Part shown: piece after piece, positions 23,452 through 30,438 of the stretch
Numbering within the stretch: the first letter of the stretch is position 1
How the letters are laid out: each line of letters starts with the position of its first letter
DNA from: a virus
Direction: 5' to 3' (one strand)
Length of the DNA stretch: 64,000 nt
Virus record (IMG/VR): IMGVR_UViG_3300030099_006995
Coordinates: 1 to 64,000 of that record
The notes under the pieces: model-generated
The model's input: the letters and a program-made list of their open reading frames with translations, nothing else
The model's database searches: none
What the model was told of the DNA's origin: nothing
Translations under genes and position numbers: made by a program

Positions 23452-23643
23452 TCAAGACCACGGCCAGGAGAGTTCGACGTCTCCTCGCCATACGTCTTCA
23501 TCGATAGGCGTCTCTGCAACGTGCCTACGAAAGCTCTCCTTCAGTTCCTCGAGGGAGCAGCCAACGTCTGCTGCGGCATGGGCGACGTTCGACTTGCCAC
23601 GGAAGCAGAGGTCAATTGCCTCCTCCTGGGTAAGGCGGGCCAT
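23452..23643 (-). CDS. Small helix-turn-helix-like protein (63 aa)
   Basis: ATG 23643. LTQEEAIDLCFRGKSNVAHA, then ADVGCSLEELKESFRRHV, suggests a helix-turn-helix of the phage regulatory kind; it ends SWPWS. It stops 3 bases from the tRNA 3' end, so the integration core would lie right at this gene's end. Confidence 0.55.
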   Translation of the reverse strand: MARLTQEEAIDLCFRGKSNVAHAAADVGCSLEELKESFRRHVAETPIDEDVWRGDVELSWPWS

Positions 23644-23707
23644 CAAAAGCAACGATTACAAGTCCAGCGAAACAAAGCGGCACTGCCCACGACAGCAGCC
23701 AGATCAT
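23612..23707 (-). CDS. Possible micro-membrane peptide (31 aa)
   Basis: Starts on an ATGA overlap with the previous micro-ORF and overlaps the next gene by 32 bases. One hydrophobic helix (MIWLLSWAVPLCFAGLVIVA) and a Pro/Gly tail. Third in a chain of tiny overlapping frames. Confidence 0.35.
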   Translation of the reverse strand: MIWLLSWAVPLCFAGLVIVAFDGPPYPGGGN

Positions 23708-23769
23708 CTGAACGCTGACCAAGCGACAACGACAAAAGCGAGCCAACCAACCAGCGCCAGATAAGCCAT
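23704..23769 (-). CDS. Possible micro-membrane peptide (21 aa)
   Basis: Starts on a TGATG overlap with the gene upstream. The whole peptide (MAYLALVGWLAFVVVAWSAF) is one hydrophobic helix. Too short to prove, but the coupling on both sides argues it is translated. Confidence 0.35.
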   Translation of the reverse strand: MAYLALVGWLAFVVVAWSAFR

Positions 23770-23897
23770 CAGTAACGGTCGGGCATCAACTGTTGGATCA
23801 GAAATTCAAGCCTCTTGCGATCTTCACGAGGCATCAACGGGCCTTCGACTTCTGCGCGTTTCATCAAATCGTGCAGCTCTGAACTGTCTTGACTCAT
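23769..23897 (-). CDS. Small charged protein (42 aa)
   Basis: Acidic and helical (MSQDSSELHDLMKRAEVEGP, then REDRKRLEFLIQQLMPDRY). First of three chained micro-ORFs. No family recognised. Confidence 0.45.
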   Translation of the reverse strand: MSQDSSELHDLMKRAEVEGPLMPREDRKRLEFLIQQLMPDRY

Positions 23898-23925
23898 TCG
23901 TTGAGCTTTGTCCTATTAAACGTAA

Positions 23926-24054
23926 CTAGCGCTGTAGTTTCTTGTGCGCTTTATCTGCCTTCTTGATGAGTTTTTGAGCCTCCTTTCTAGACTCGCAGGC
24001 ATCAGCAAGGATGGCTAAATTCAGCAGCTTTTTATGCTGTTTAGCTGGATTCAT
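23926..24054 (-). CDS. Small basic helical protein (42 aa)
   Basis: Lys-rich helix (MNPAKQHKKLLNLAILADAC, then KEAQKLIKKADKAHKKLQR). It starts 2 bases after the stop of the LysM gene, so it is probably co-translated. Function unknown. Confidence 0.5.
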   Translation of the reverse strand: MNPAKQHKKLLNLAILADACESRKEAQKLIKKADKAHKKLQR

Positions 24055-24056
24055 AG

Positions 24057-24737
24057 CTACATGATTGATTGCCCCACATAAATACGATTTACGTCCTTGA
24101 TATTGTTTCGACGCGCAAGCTCTTCAATTGAGGTTCCCAACCGGGCGGCAATCTCGCTCAACGTGTCACCGCTCTTGACCATGTAAGGCTGAGGCTTGGA
24201 TTGCGGCAGCTCTGGCTGATCGAAGGTGATGTCATGGCTGGCTGAGCCATGTTTCATCGAGTCAGCGAGCAGCGCTTCGACTGGCTTGTAGAACGAGCCC
24301 TTGATGTTGCCGGCTTGGAGCTGACGCCTACCTTCGTCCAAGGCCTGACTTGCCGTCACGTTGGTGTCATATGGGCTGACCAGTCGTATAGGCCGTCCGG
24401 CTTCGTCGTACTCGAAAGCATTCCGACTTACGTTGCCAAAGGTGTACTTGGCACCTACTCCGCCGGGCGTGCGGTCGTAGTCTTCATATTTAATAACTGG
24501 ATCATTCGGATCGCGCTGGTTCGCGTTCTCCATAGCCCTAAGCAGGCCTTGCTTCATCTCATCCGAGACCTCCCTGTCGACCCGATTCTTACCGCTGTAA
24601 TTATCAAAAATTGCAGGGACAGCCTCCCCTGCTGCCATGTAGGCCCCTTTCAAGAAGTCAAGCTTGTCGCCCAGCACGTCGCCAGCAAAGCGCTCGACTG
24701 ACTTGCCGACAGGATTGAGGATTGATAATAGGTTCAT
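24057..24737 (-). CDS. LysM-domain protein
   Basis: 226 residues. The C-terminal 45 residues are a LysM fold ([19 protein letters not shown], then [20 protein letters not shown]), which binds peptidoglycan glycan chains. The rest is helical with an N-terminal Ile/Leu-rich start and no catalytic motif I recognise. In phages such proteins are virion- or lysis-associated; it opens the group of small genes at 24-27 kb. Confidence 0.75.
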   Translation of the reverse strand: MNLLSILNPVGKSVERFAGDVLGDKLDFLKGAYMAAGEAVPAIFDNYSGKNRVDREVSDEMKQGLLRAMENANQRDPNDPVIKYEDYDRTPGGVGAKYTFGNVSRNAFEYDEAGRPIRLVSPYDTNVTASQALDEGRRQLQAGNIKGSFYKPVEALLADSMKHGSASHDITFDQPELPQSKPQPYMVKSGDTLSEIAARLGTSIEELARRNNIKDVNRIYVGQSIM

Positions 24738-24739
24738 TA

Positions 24740-25030
24740 TTACCAGGAGTAGTTACAGGACCAGTAGCCAGGAGTTGTCTTGTCTTTCTTCTCATCGCAA
24801 TTGTGGCGAGCTTTAAATGACCGTCTTCGCTCGGCATCACCGTGGCCGGAACCTTTCTTGCCGCCCTCGGAATGGTGCTCCATGTTCGGGTCACCAAAGC
24901 GAACGATCTTGTGTTTGCCGTTCTTGTCCTTGACCAGGACAGCGAACTTCTTGGATTTGCCAGGTGTTTTCTTCGGCTTATTTAGCCCACTAAAGACCTC
25001 TCCGGCATAGCGGATCTTCTTCTTGCTCAT
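24740..25030 (-). CDS. Small conserved phage protein, Lys/Cys-rich (96 aa)
   Basis: Basic N-terminus ([19 protein letters not shown]), then [14 protein letters not shown] and RARHNC-type [21 protein letters not shown] know this RFGD...HNCD...KTTPGYWSC pattern from many marine phages, but it has no assigned function. Overlaps the next gene by ATGA. Confidence 0.7.
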   Translation of the reverse strand: MSKKKIRYAGEVFSGLNKPKKTPGKSKKFAVLVKDKNGKHKIVRFGDPNMEHHSEGGKKGSGHGDAERRRSFKARHNCDEKKDKTTPGYWSCNYSW

Positions 25031-25563
25031 GACCGCATGTCCTCCATCAGAGATGTAAGACGCAGTGCTTGGTTCTTGTGCTTGTCAGAAGCGCCATGCA
25101 ACTGCTTGATGACGTCGCCCATCTCACTACTCACGCTTGGATCAACGTCCTTCTGCTCCTTTTCGCTGGTGATCGGCCCGCCATGGACCCAGGCATCACA
25201 GGTTCGAGCGCCAGCACACTTGAAATGGAACAGCTGGCAGTAGCCGAGATTCGCAGCGCTCGTCATCACGGCTGGATCGGTCGGCCCCTGGGCGTTGATC
25301 CCCTGCTGAATGCAGAACATGATGTTGCCGGTCTGGTCAAAAACAGCGCAGTTAGCGCATCGAGCTGTCTTAGCCGTTTCGACATCCGTATTCCAAAGCT
25401 GAGCCTTCTGCTCCCAGAAGCCATCGTCAGGAGCATCTGGATTCAGAGGGCCGTAGCCAAAGTTCCGGATCGTCCAGTCACGGTTCTTGGTGTTCTCCTC
25501 GACGTCCTTGGTGGCTGTCGGGCACTCGAGAGCCTTGCCGGCAAAACGCTTTTCGTCGCTCAT
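25027..25563 (-). CDS. Cysteine-rich phage protein, HiPIP-like cysteine pattern
   Basis: 178 residues. Central part: ARCANCAVFDQTGNIMFC, then LGYCQLFHFKCAGARTCDAW. The C-x2-C ... C ... GYC-x-LF-x-F-x-C arrangement resembles high-potential iron-sulfur proteins, which bind a 4Fe-4S cluster with C-x2-C-C-C ligands; zinc is the alternative. Families of this look occur in many phages without known function. Overlaps both neighbours by 4 bases. Confidence 0.6.
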   Translation of the reverse strand: MSDEKRFAGKALECPTATKDVEENTKNRDWTIRNFGYGPLNPDAPDDGFWEQKAQLWNTDVETAKTARCANCAVFDQTGNIMFCIQQGINAQGPTDPAVMTSAANLGYCQLFHFKCAGARTCDAWVHGGPITSEKEQKDVDPSVSSEMGDVIKQLHGASDKHKNQALRLTSLMEDMRS

Positions 25564-25763
25564 GATTTACTCCTGTAAGAAGTAGCCCGCTTGCGTGCTT
25601 CGGCAGCGGCCTTGGTGTTCTTGACCTGGTGGCCAACAGGCTTGTCACCGGCAGCCTTCTTCTTGTCGTCAGTCGCCTTGCGCTCTTCTTTGGACATCGA
25701 GGCCCAAGCGGCTTTCGGGAGGTACCGCTCGGTCCGGCCTTTCTCTCTTGCTCGATCAGCCAT
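25560..25763 (-). CDS. Small basic phage protein (67 aa)
   Basis: Lys/Arg-rich (TERYLPKAAWASMSKEERKA, then TDDKKKAAGDKP). Similar short proteins with RYLPKxAW...KEExATDxKK are frequent in marine phages and nucleocytoplasmic viruses; probably nucleic-acid-associated. Coupled to neighbours. Confidence 0.65.
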   Translation of the reverse strand: MADRAREKGRTERYLPKAAWASMSKEERKATDDKKKAAGDKPVGHQVKNTKAAAEARKRATSYRSKS

Positions 25764-26122
25764 TAGAAACTCACCCCTACGGTGTCAAGAGAGATAGGTG
25801 GCACCAAATTTGGATTGGCGATGTATCTCAGCTGAGCGTTGGCTAGCCGTTGTTTCGCCTCTGGTGTCAAAAGATATTCAGGCCCTTGTCCAACATCGAC
25901 GTATTCGTAGTCCGGATGATTAGATAGCGCTTCTCGCAAGGCACGCAGCTCTAACTCATCTTCTGCAATCTCCTCAGGCGATGGATTTTCAACCATGCCG
26001 TATCGGTCATAGCCGAGATCCTCGTCTGACAGATACATAGGTCGGCCTTGCGCGTCACGGCCACCTCTGTCTTCAGCCAATAGCCGAAGCACGTCAACAT
26101 CACCAGCCATTCGTCTAGCCAT
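25763..26122 (-). CDS. Hypothetical acidic protein (119 aa)
   Basis: ATG 26122 (MARRMAGDVDVLRLLAEDR) is preferred over the longer frame because the upstream small gene ends across it. Asp/Glu/Tyr-rich, no motif recognised. Its stop shares a base with the next start. Confidence 0.55.
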   Translation of the reverse strand: MARRMAGDVDVLRLLAEDRGGRDAQGRPMYLSDEDLGYDRYGMVENPSPEEIAEDELELRALREALSNHPDYEYVDVGQGPEYLLTPEAKQRLANAQLRYIANPNLVPPISLDTVGVSF

Positions 26123-26225
26123 GAAGTTCCTCCTCCTCGAACAGAGGGCACGGCTCCTCAAAGAGCATGGCGTTCCTCATCTCACGAACGCGGGCCAGAA
26201 GTTCCTCGAAGTCCTGCTCTGTCAT
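26115..26225 (-). CDS. Small acidic peptide (36 aa)
   Basis: MTEQDFEELLARVREMRNAM followed by an acidic Cys-containing end (FEEPCPLFEEEELHG). Overlaps the next gene by 8 bases, and lies 2 bases after the previous one, consistent with a translated link in the operon. Confidence 0.5.
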   Translation of the reverse strand: MTEQDFEELLARVREMRNAMLFEEPCPLFEEEELHG

Positions 26226-26227
26226 TG

Positions 26228-26596
26228 TCAAAAAGACATTGGTGGGAACCGAAGACTGTCGCCCGGGTAGCCCGACTCACGGTTCAGTCGTTCCACCATC
26301 GACATGCCGTCTTGAAAGTTGTCGCCCAGTCCTTGCCCAGTGATCAACTGGGATAAGGAGTTTGGAACTGCCGTAGCCAACGAACCAGCATTGAGAGCAA
26401 TATCCGCTGGAGAACCTCCTTTGATGGCAGTCGCGGCGCCCCTATAAACAGGCCCTTTCATCAAAAGATCCAGCAGAGCTTTGCCTGCCATCCGCATAGT
26501 GCCAGTAGAAGATTTCTCTGGCATTCCACGCATGCTTTGACGAGCAGAGTCTGTTCTCTGCTGTCTTGCCATTTCTTGATACAGGGCTTCAGTCAT
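26228..26596 (-). CDS. Hypothetical protein (122 aa)
   Basis: ATG 26596 sits on an ATGA overlap with the upstream gene. Helical, Gly/Ala/Met-containing (GTMRMAGKALLDLLMKGPVY), similar in composition to the internal virion proteins at 58-63 kb. Function unknown. Confidence 0.6.
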   Translation of the reverse strand: MTEALYQEMARQQRTDSARQSMRGMPEKSSTGTMRMAGKALLDLLMKGPVYRGAATAIKGGSPADIALNAGSLATAVPNSLSQLITGQGLGDNFQDGMSMVERLNRESGYPGDSLRFPPMSF

Positions 26597-26820
26597 TTTT
26601 TCTTTTCGTATTCCTCGCGGGTCTGCCAATCCTCTTTGCTCCACTTAGAGAGCTTGTTGTCTTTGGACTTCTTGCCTTCGTACGTCCCCCCGGCCTCCTT
26701 GTAGTAGCGGGTGGCGAGCTGCATGGCTCGAGCCGAGTGGCCGCCCATCTTCTTGCGAGCCCGGGCTTTGGCCTCAGCCCACTTCTTAGGGTCGCGTTTT
26801 TTCGCAGTTCCGTCAGACAT
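26593..26820 (-). CDS. DUF5872-like small basic protein
   Basis: 75 residues. DPKKWAEAKARARKKMGGHS, ARAMQLATRYYKEAGGTYEG and LSKWSKEDW match the DUF5872-type pattern that I know from phages and giant viruses. Lys/Arg-rich, so likely nucleic-acid-associated. Together with the 25560-25763 protein it may form a related pair. Confidence 0.65.
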   Translation of the reverse strand: MSDGTAKKRDPKKWAEAKARARKKMGGHSARAMQLATRYYKEAGGTYEGKKSKDNKLSKWSKEDWQTREEYEKKK

Positions 26821-26824
26821 TTAC

Positions 26825-27247
26825 TTAAAACGGATAGCGCTTCATAACTTCGGCTTGATCTTCTGGAGACATATCTCTAGGCAAGCCGTATTCGTTCATA
26901 TCCCCAAAGCCAGGAGTCATGCCGCTGTCCATGCGACTCTTTTGGTCTGCAACGATCCGGCCGTATGGACCCATATCAAGTCCGAGACCGGGAGCCATGC
27001 CACCAAAAAATTCACGGACCTCGCCTGGTGTCATCCGCTTGGGCTCATTGCGAATTTCAAGCGTTCTAAGTTCGCCCCCATCACGCTCAGGCACGTATTC
27101 CAGTGCCTTGAGAACGGCCCTAGTGAAACCATCAGCAATGCGCTGATCCATGCCCTCGTCTTGGGGCATGCCCTGAGCAGCGCGTCCCATATAAAGGACA
27201 ACGTCAGGGTCAAGGTCCAAGCCTTCACCAGCACGGCGAGTAAACAT
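26825..27247 (-). CDS. Hypothetical protein (140 aa)
   Basis: First gene of the 24-27 kb minus operon by position behind a TAGAAT element. Gly/Met/Asp-rich C-terminus (GGMAPGLGLDMGPYGRIVAD) similar in flavour to the neighbouring Gly/Met-containing proteins. No motif recognised. Confidence 0.6.
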   Translation of the reverse strand: MFTRRAGEGLDLDPDVVLYMGRAAQGMPQDEGMDQRIADGFTRAVLKALEYVPERDGGELRTLEIRNEPKRMTPGEVREFFGGMAPGLGLDMGPYGRIVADQKSRMDSGMTPGFGDMNEYGLPRDMSPEDQAEVMKRYPF

Positions 27248-27273
27248 TAAATAGGACCAACTTTATTAAGTAG

Positions 27274-27279
27274 ATTCTA
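27274..27279 (-). promoter_or_regulatory. TAGAAT promoter-like hexamer (minus strand)
   Basis: 26 bases before the ATG at 27247. Coincides with the TAG stop of the upstream gene. Candidate main promoter for the small-protein operon. Confidence 0.45.
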
Positions 27280-27498
27280 GAGTTTTTCACTATTCAATCC
27301 TTGCTCCAATACGGGCCTTAGATGCTCTGCTATTGGATAGTGACGCAGCAGTGCCCTGGCCTCGCGCCTGACTTCACGCGGAATTCTCGGCGTTTCTTTT
27401 GTATTGATCAAACGCAGTAAAAAATCTCGAGTAGCCACCACAGCAGTGACCTGCTGCGATGGGCTCGAGATCATCCGCCGAGGGCGTTCAGTCGACAT
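27277..27498 (-). CDS. Small helical protein (73 aa)
   Basis: ATG 27498 (MSTERPRRMISSPSQQVTAV). VVATRDFLLRLINTKETPRI followed by REVRREARALLRHYP is a phage pattern seen next to nucleic-acid genes, giving an Arg-rich amphipathic helix. Overlaps the previous gene by 11 bases. Function unknown. Confidence 0.65.
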   Translation of the reverse strand: MSTERPRRMISSPSQQVTAVVATRDFLLRLINTKETPRIPREVRREARALLRHYPIAEHLRPVLEQGLNSEKL

Positions 27499-27706
27499 AG
27501 ACACTGACCGTGTCCATGGTTTCGTGAAAACATGCGACCTGCTCATCGACCGCCTCTTTACCGATCTCTTCGCAGTGCTGCTGGTATAGGCCTGTGAAAG
27601 TACCGAGCAGACCAGGCTCGGCTTCATCCCTCTTGTAGAGCTTGTACAAGTAGTCCATGTAGTCAGCCCTGTTCTGGTCCTGCTGGCACTGGGGAGACGT
27701 TCGCAT
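27488..27706 (-). CDS. Small hypothetical protein (72 aa)
   Basis: ATG 27706. YMDYLYKLYKRDEAEPGLLG, then FTGLYQQHCEEIGKEAVDEQ; short conserved cyanophage-like protein without assigned role. Divergent from the lysis group across 101 bases, which must hold promoters. Confidence 0.6.
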   Translation of the reverse strand: MRTSPQCQQDQNRADYMDYLYKLYKRDEAEPGLLGTFTGLYQQHCEEIGKEAVDEQVACFHETMDTVSVYVD

Positions 27707-27807
27707 CACTGGTTTCTTGCGCTCCGCAAGCCTAGGCAGTCACAAAGCGAGATCAAGCTTGCATCGCCAAAAATCATTGCCAAAATGACTGAAGCCACGA
27801 CAGCAGC

Positions 27808-27960
27808 ATGCAGAAGCCCAGCAAGGACGAGATTGAGCAATACTTCAAGACGTGGTGGCTGGACAACTATCTGGTTCCTTTGAATAAGAGTCCTATGGGA
27901 GTTGTCGATTTCATCAGTGCTTTCTACGACGAATACTGCACTGAATCTGCCGATAAATAG
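27808..27960 (+). CDS. Small hypothetical protein (50 aa)
   Basis: ATG 27808 to TAG 27958-27960. QYFKTWWLDNYLVPLNKSPM and VVDFISAFYDEYC are helical and aromatic. An alternative ATG at 27785 in another frame gives an implausible peptide. First gene of the plus-strand lysis/export group. Confidence 0.55.
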   Translation: MQKPSKDEIEQYFKTWWLDNYLVPLNKSPMGVVDFISAFYDEYCTESADK

Positions 27961-27966
27961 GATTCT

Positions 27967-27972
27967 TAGAAT
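27967..27972 (+). promoter_or_regulatory. TAGAAT promoter-like hexamer before the holin-like pair
   Basis: 23 bases between it and the ATG at 27996; here it does not coincide with a stop codon. Confidence 0.5.
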
Positions 27973-27974
27973 TT

Positions 27975-27993
27975 GGGGGATCGGAGATCCCCC
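27975..27993 (+). promoter_or_regulatory. Perfect hairpin two bases before a start codon
   Basis: GGGGGATC-GGA-GATCCCCC: an 8-bp GC-rich stem with a 3-base loop ending at 27993, with ATG at 27996 and no Shine-Dalgarno elsewhere. It would block ribosome access, a plausible brake on the membrane peptide below. Confidence 0.65.
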
Positions 27994-27995
27994 TT

Positions 27996-28139
27996 ATGAG
28001 TAGCGAAACACTTGCACTGATTGCAATCATTGTCGCTGCGGCATCTGAGTGCATTGCACTGAACCCGAAGCTGCGCAGCAATAGCGTCATCCAGCTTTTG
28101 ATGGCTGGCCTTAGCTCTGCATTCCCCAAGAAAAAATGA
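27996..28139 (+). CDS. Small membrane protein, holin-partner-like (47 aa)
   Basis: ATG 27996. One or two short hydrophobic helices (TLALIAIIVAAASECIAL, then VIQLLMAGLSSAF) and a KKK end. Overlaps the holin-like gene by ATGA. Short proteins of this kind precede holin-like genes in cyanophages. The hairpin before it suggests controlled expression. Confidence 0.6.
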   Translation: MSSETLALIAIIVAAASECIALNPKLRSNSVIQLLMAGLSSAFPKKK

Positions 28140-28447
28140 ACCTCCCAACCCTTAAGAAGGATGGGGAGGCGGCCCCAAAGAAGAAAGACGAGAACAAGTT
28201 TGAATGGCATGACGAGGGTGTTTCAACCCTGGTCCGCATCGTCATCCTCGGCTGGTCAGGGGCGATCCTGACACTGAACTATGTATCGATCCCTGGACTT
28301 GAACAGCGCCAGATCGATCCAACTTTCATCGCCAGCGTGTTTACCGGCTGTCTCGCCAGTTTTAACATCCAGACCTCAAAGAAAAAGGAGGAAAAGGAGG
28401 ATAACAATCAGAAGAAGGTAGCCGACCAAATCGATTCTCCCAAATGA
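28136..28447 (+). CDS. Holin-like membrane protein (103 aa)
   Basis: Charged N-terminus, two hydrophobic segments (TLVRIVILGWSGAILTLNYV and TFIASVFTGCLASF) and a Lys/Glu-rich C-terminus. This layout (two spans, basic tail) fits class II-like holins, which open the inner membrane to let the endolysin through. The endolysin itself lies at 50.9 kb. ATGA overlaps on both sides. Confidence 0.55.
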   Translation: MNLPTLKKDGEAAPKKKDENKFEWHDEGVSTLVRIVILGWSGAILTLNYVSIPGLEQRQIDPTFIASVFTGCLASFNIQTSKKKEEKEDNNQKKVADQIDSPK

Positions 28448-28956
28448 AAAAGCTTCTTAGCGCGCTCGTAATCGCTTCGGCGTTCGCTGCGCCGGCACAA
28501 GCAGACATCATCCACCGTATTTCTAGCTCAGTACAGCTATCGGTTGACGCTGCTGCATCTAACGCCACAAGAGTTCCTTCGGTCTACTCAGTAAGTGGAT
28601 CGAACTTAAACACTACAGATGGCAACACATCTGGGAACATCGGTCGCCTTGCAGCATTTTCTGCTGGTACAGCTCCGGGTTTTACTGGCACAACAGCCAG
28701 CGTAAAAGTTGCTGGCGAAGACTTTAGTTTTACTGAGTCTTATATCGAAGGAGACAAGCCTCATGCCGGTAGTTCCGTTGCGTCTGGCGTGATTGGGACC
28801 CTCCCCGTTCTGGGATCGACGGTCACCAGCGCGGGCGGAGTGGCCTCAACCTTGGCAGGCACTGTGGGCACTGACGGTGCAGTCACCATCACTGCAGGGG
28901 GCGCAGGCACAACTGCTACAGCACAACACGTTTCGGAGCTAAGTATTTTCAACTGA
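28444..28956 (+). CDS. Exported protein with signal peptide (170 aa)
   Basis: Sec signal [20 protein letters not shown], then a Ser/Thr/Gly/Ala-rich domain ([20 protein letters not shown]). Proteins of this look occur in cyanomyoviruses with unknown role; they may be placed in the periplasm or outer membrane of the infected cell. Shares its last base with the ferredoxin start. Confidence 0.7.
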   Translation: MKKLLSALVIASAFAAPAQADIIHRISSSVQLSVDAAASNATRVPSVYSVSGSNLNTTDGNTSGNIGRLAAFSAGTAPGFTGTTASVKVAGEDFSFTESYIEGDKPHAGSSVASGVIGTLPVLGSTVTSAGGVASTLAGTVGTDGAVTITAGGAGTTATAQHVSELSIFN

Positions 28957-29246
28957 TGAAGCGCAGCATCACATTTCACGGCGACAACGGAATCGAATCC
29001 TTTGATTGCCCTGAAGAAGAATATATTCTCGACGCGGCCGAAGACGCCGGCATTGCCCTGCCCTATTCTTGCAGGGCTGGCGCTTGTTGCTCCTGTGCGG
29101 CCAAGATAATTGCCGGCGAAGTCGATCAAAGCGATCAATCCTTCCTAGACGATGATCAGATCGAGGCGGGCTACGTGCTTTTGTGCGTGGCCTACCCAAA
29201 GACTGACTTGGTCGTTAAGCCTGGCGTCGAGGACGAGTTGTACTGA
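28956..29246 (+). CDS. Plant-type 2Fe-2S ferredoxin
   Basis: 96 residues. Cluster ligands Cys39, Cys44, Cys47 (CRAGACCSC; spacing C-x4-C-x2-C) and Cys77 (LLCVAYP), as in PetF. Carries electrons from photosystem I to reductases; cyanophage ferredoxins are known partners of phage-encoded bilin reductases, none of which is visible here. It sits between two exported-protein genes but has no signal peptide, so acts in the cytoplasm. Confidence 0.92.
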   Translation: MKRSITFHGDNGIESFDCPEEEYILDAAEDAGIALPYSCRAGACCSCAAKIIAGEVDQSDQSFLDDDQIEAGYVLLCVAYPKTDLVVKPGVEDELY

Positions 29247-29260
29247 ACTGGGGTTAACCA

Positions 29261-29695
29261 GTGAAACACCTGTTATTTATTGGCGCTCTCCTGTTGTTTG
29301 CAGGTAGAGCGCATTCGGTCCCCGTGGTTCCCTCGTTCAGCATGGGGAAAATGACAACAAGGACCGAAACCACCCAGGAGACAACTGAGCTGATTCGCTC
29401 GGTAGATTACAACACAGGTTGGTCATACGCAGTCTCTGGAACTGGGGTCGAACCGAGCAGCGGAGATGTCTCTGTAAGCTCGCAATCTTCCTCCTTCCAG
29501 ATTGACTCAGACACACAGGCTGGATGGACGCAACTCAACATGAGCAACAAGCCCACATGGAGACAAACGACTCCAGGGGCAAGTTTCAGCTTCGTCGAGT
29601 CATACACAGGCCCTGGCGTATCCAACGTGACGACAATCGACCGCAAGGTGACAACAAGAAGCATCACCGATACCACAAGTATCTTTCAGCGCTGA
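29261..29695 (+). CDS. Exported protein with signal peptide (144 aa)
   Basis: GTG start; signal peptide MKHLLFIGALLLFAGRAHS, then a Thr/Ser-rich beta domain. Similar in style to the protein at 28444. Overlaps the next gene's start region. Confidence 0.65.
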   Translation: MKHLLFIGALLLFAGRAHSVPVVPSFSMGKMTTRTETTQETTELIRSVDYNTGWSYAVSGTGVEPSSGDVSVSSQSSSFQIDSDTQAGWTQLNMSNKPTWRQTTPGASFSFVESYTGPGVSNVTTIDRKVTTRSITDTTSIFQR

Positions 29696-30438
29696 TTGGA
29701 CTTTCCGCTCTTGGTTCTCCTGCTTTTGCTGATTCCGTTGGTGGCGTTAGCGCAACTGCTAACCCAATTGCGCAGAGCAGCTCGAGCGTCTCAAACCAGG
29801 CAGTCCAAATTTTACAGGGACCTTATATCCAATCGGCGGTAACGTCTGGCGTCCAGTGCCAAGGACCGACATTCAATCTGACTCCATTTGTGACATACAG
29901 CAACTCCTGGCAGCTGCCGTATGAGCCCATGTATTTGGAGCCTGTCTACGACACAATTGATATTGAAGGTGGGCCGCTCGACGAGAACGGACTGCCGACC
30001 CCTGACGGCATTCCTGACAACGGCTGGGGTTCGGTCGCCTTTCAGAAACCAGTTCGCACGGCTCAGAAAGACAACTACTCCTGGAACGCTGGCATCAGCG
30101 CCACCATCTCCATCCCCCTGGACGGCGGGATTCAGGAGCGCTGCAAGGCAGCCATGACGACGCAGAACCGAATCCAGATGCAGATTCTGCGCAACAAAGA
30201 ATTGGATTTTGCGATTGCCAAATTGCGTCATTGCGGGCAGCTCGCCCAGGAAGGAATTCGATACGCCCCGCACAGCCGCTTCTATCACGTCTGCTCTGAC
30301 GTGATCATCGAACCAAAACATGTGACGATGACACCGCATGTCCACGAGGTGACGATCACCCCATCAGATCTCGGGCTTGACGGAGTACTCGGTTCCTCGA
30401 GCGCTGAGCAAGAACCCTCTGCCGAACAGATCGAATAG
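29557..30438 (+). CDS. Exported protein family seen in cyanophages; start uncertain
   Basis: Mature part is well formed: after a signal-like segment KYLSALIGLSALGSPAFADS comes VGGVSATANPIAQSSSSVSN, then QGPYIQSAVTSGV and a helical domain (KLRHCGQLAQEGIRYAP). I know related exported proteins from cyanomyoviruses. No start codon lies just before the signal core; ATG 29557 (or 29524) gives a 45-residue basic lead that overlaps the upstream gene by about 140 bases. A non-canonical start or frameshift is possible. Convergent with the next gene. Confidence 0.6.
   Translation: METNDSRGKFQLRRVIHRPWRIQRDDNRPQGDNKKHHRYHKYLSALIGLSALGSPAFADSVGGVSATANPIAQSSSSVSNQAVQILQGPYIQSAVTSGVQCQGPTFNLTPFVTYSNSWQLPYEPMYLEPVYDTIDIEGGPLDENGLPTPDGIPDNGWGSVAFQKPVRTAQKDNYSWNAGISATISIPLDGGIQERCKAAMTTQNRIQMQILRNKELDFAIAKLRHCGQLAQEGIRYAPHSRFYHVCSDVIIEPKHVTMTPHVHEVTITPSDLGLDGVLGSSSAEQEPSAEQIE

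Noticed and set aside
27277-27627. Long form of the 73-aa gene starting at 27627
   Set aside because: The extra N-terminus is Ser/Arg/Lys-rich and antisense-like over the upstream gene; ATG 27498 fits the ordinary gene spacing.
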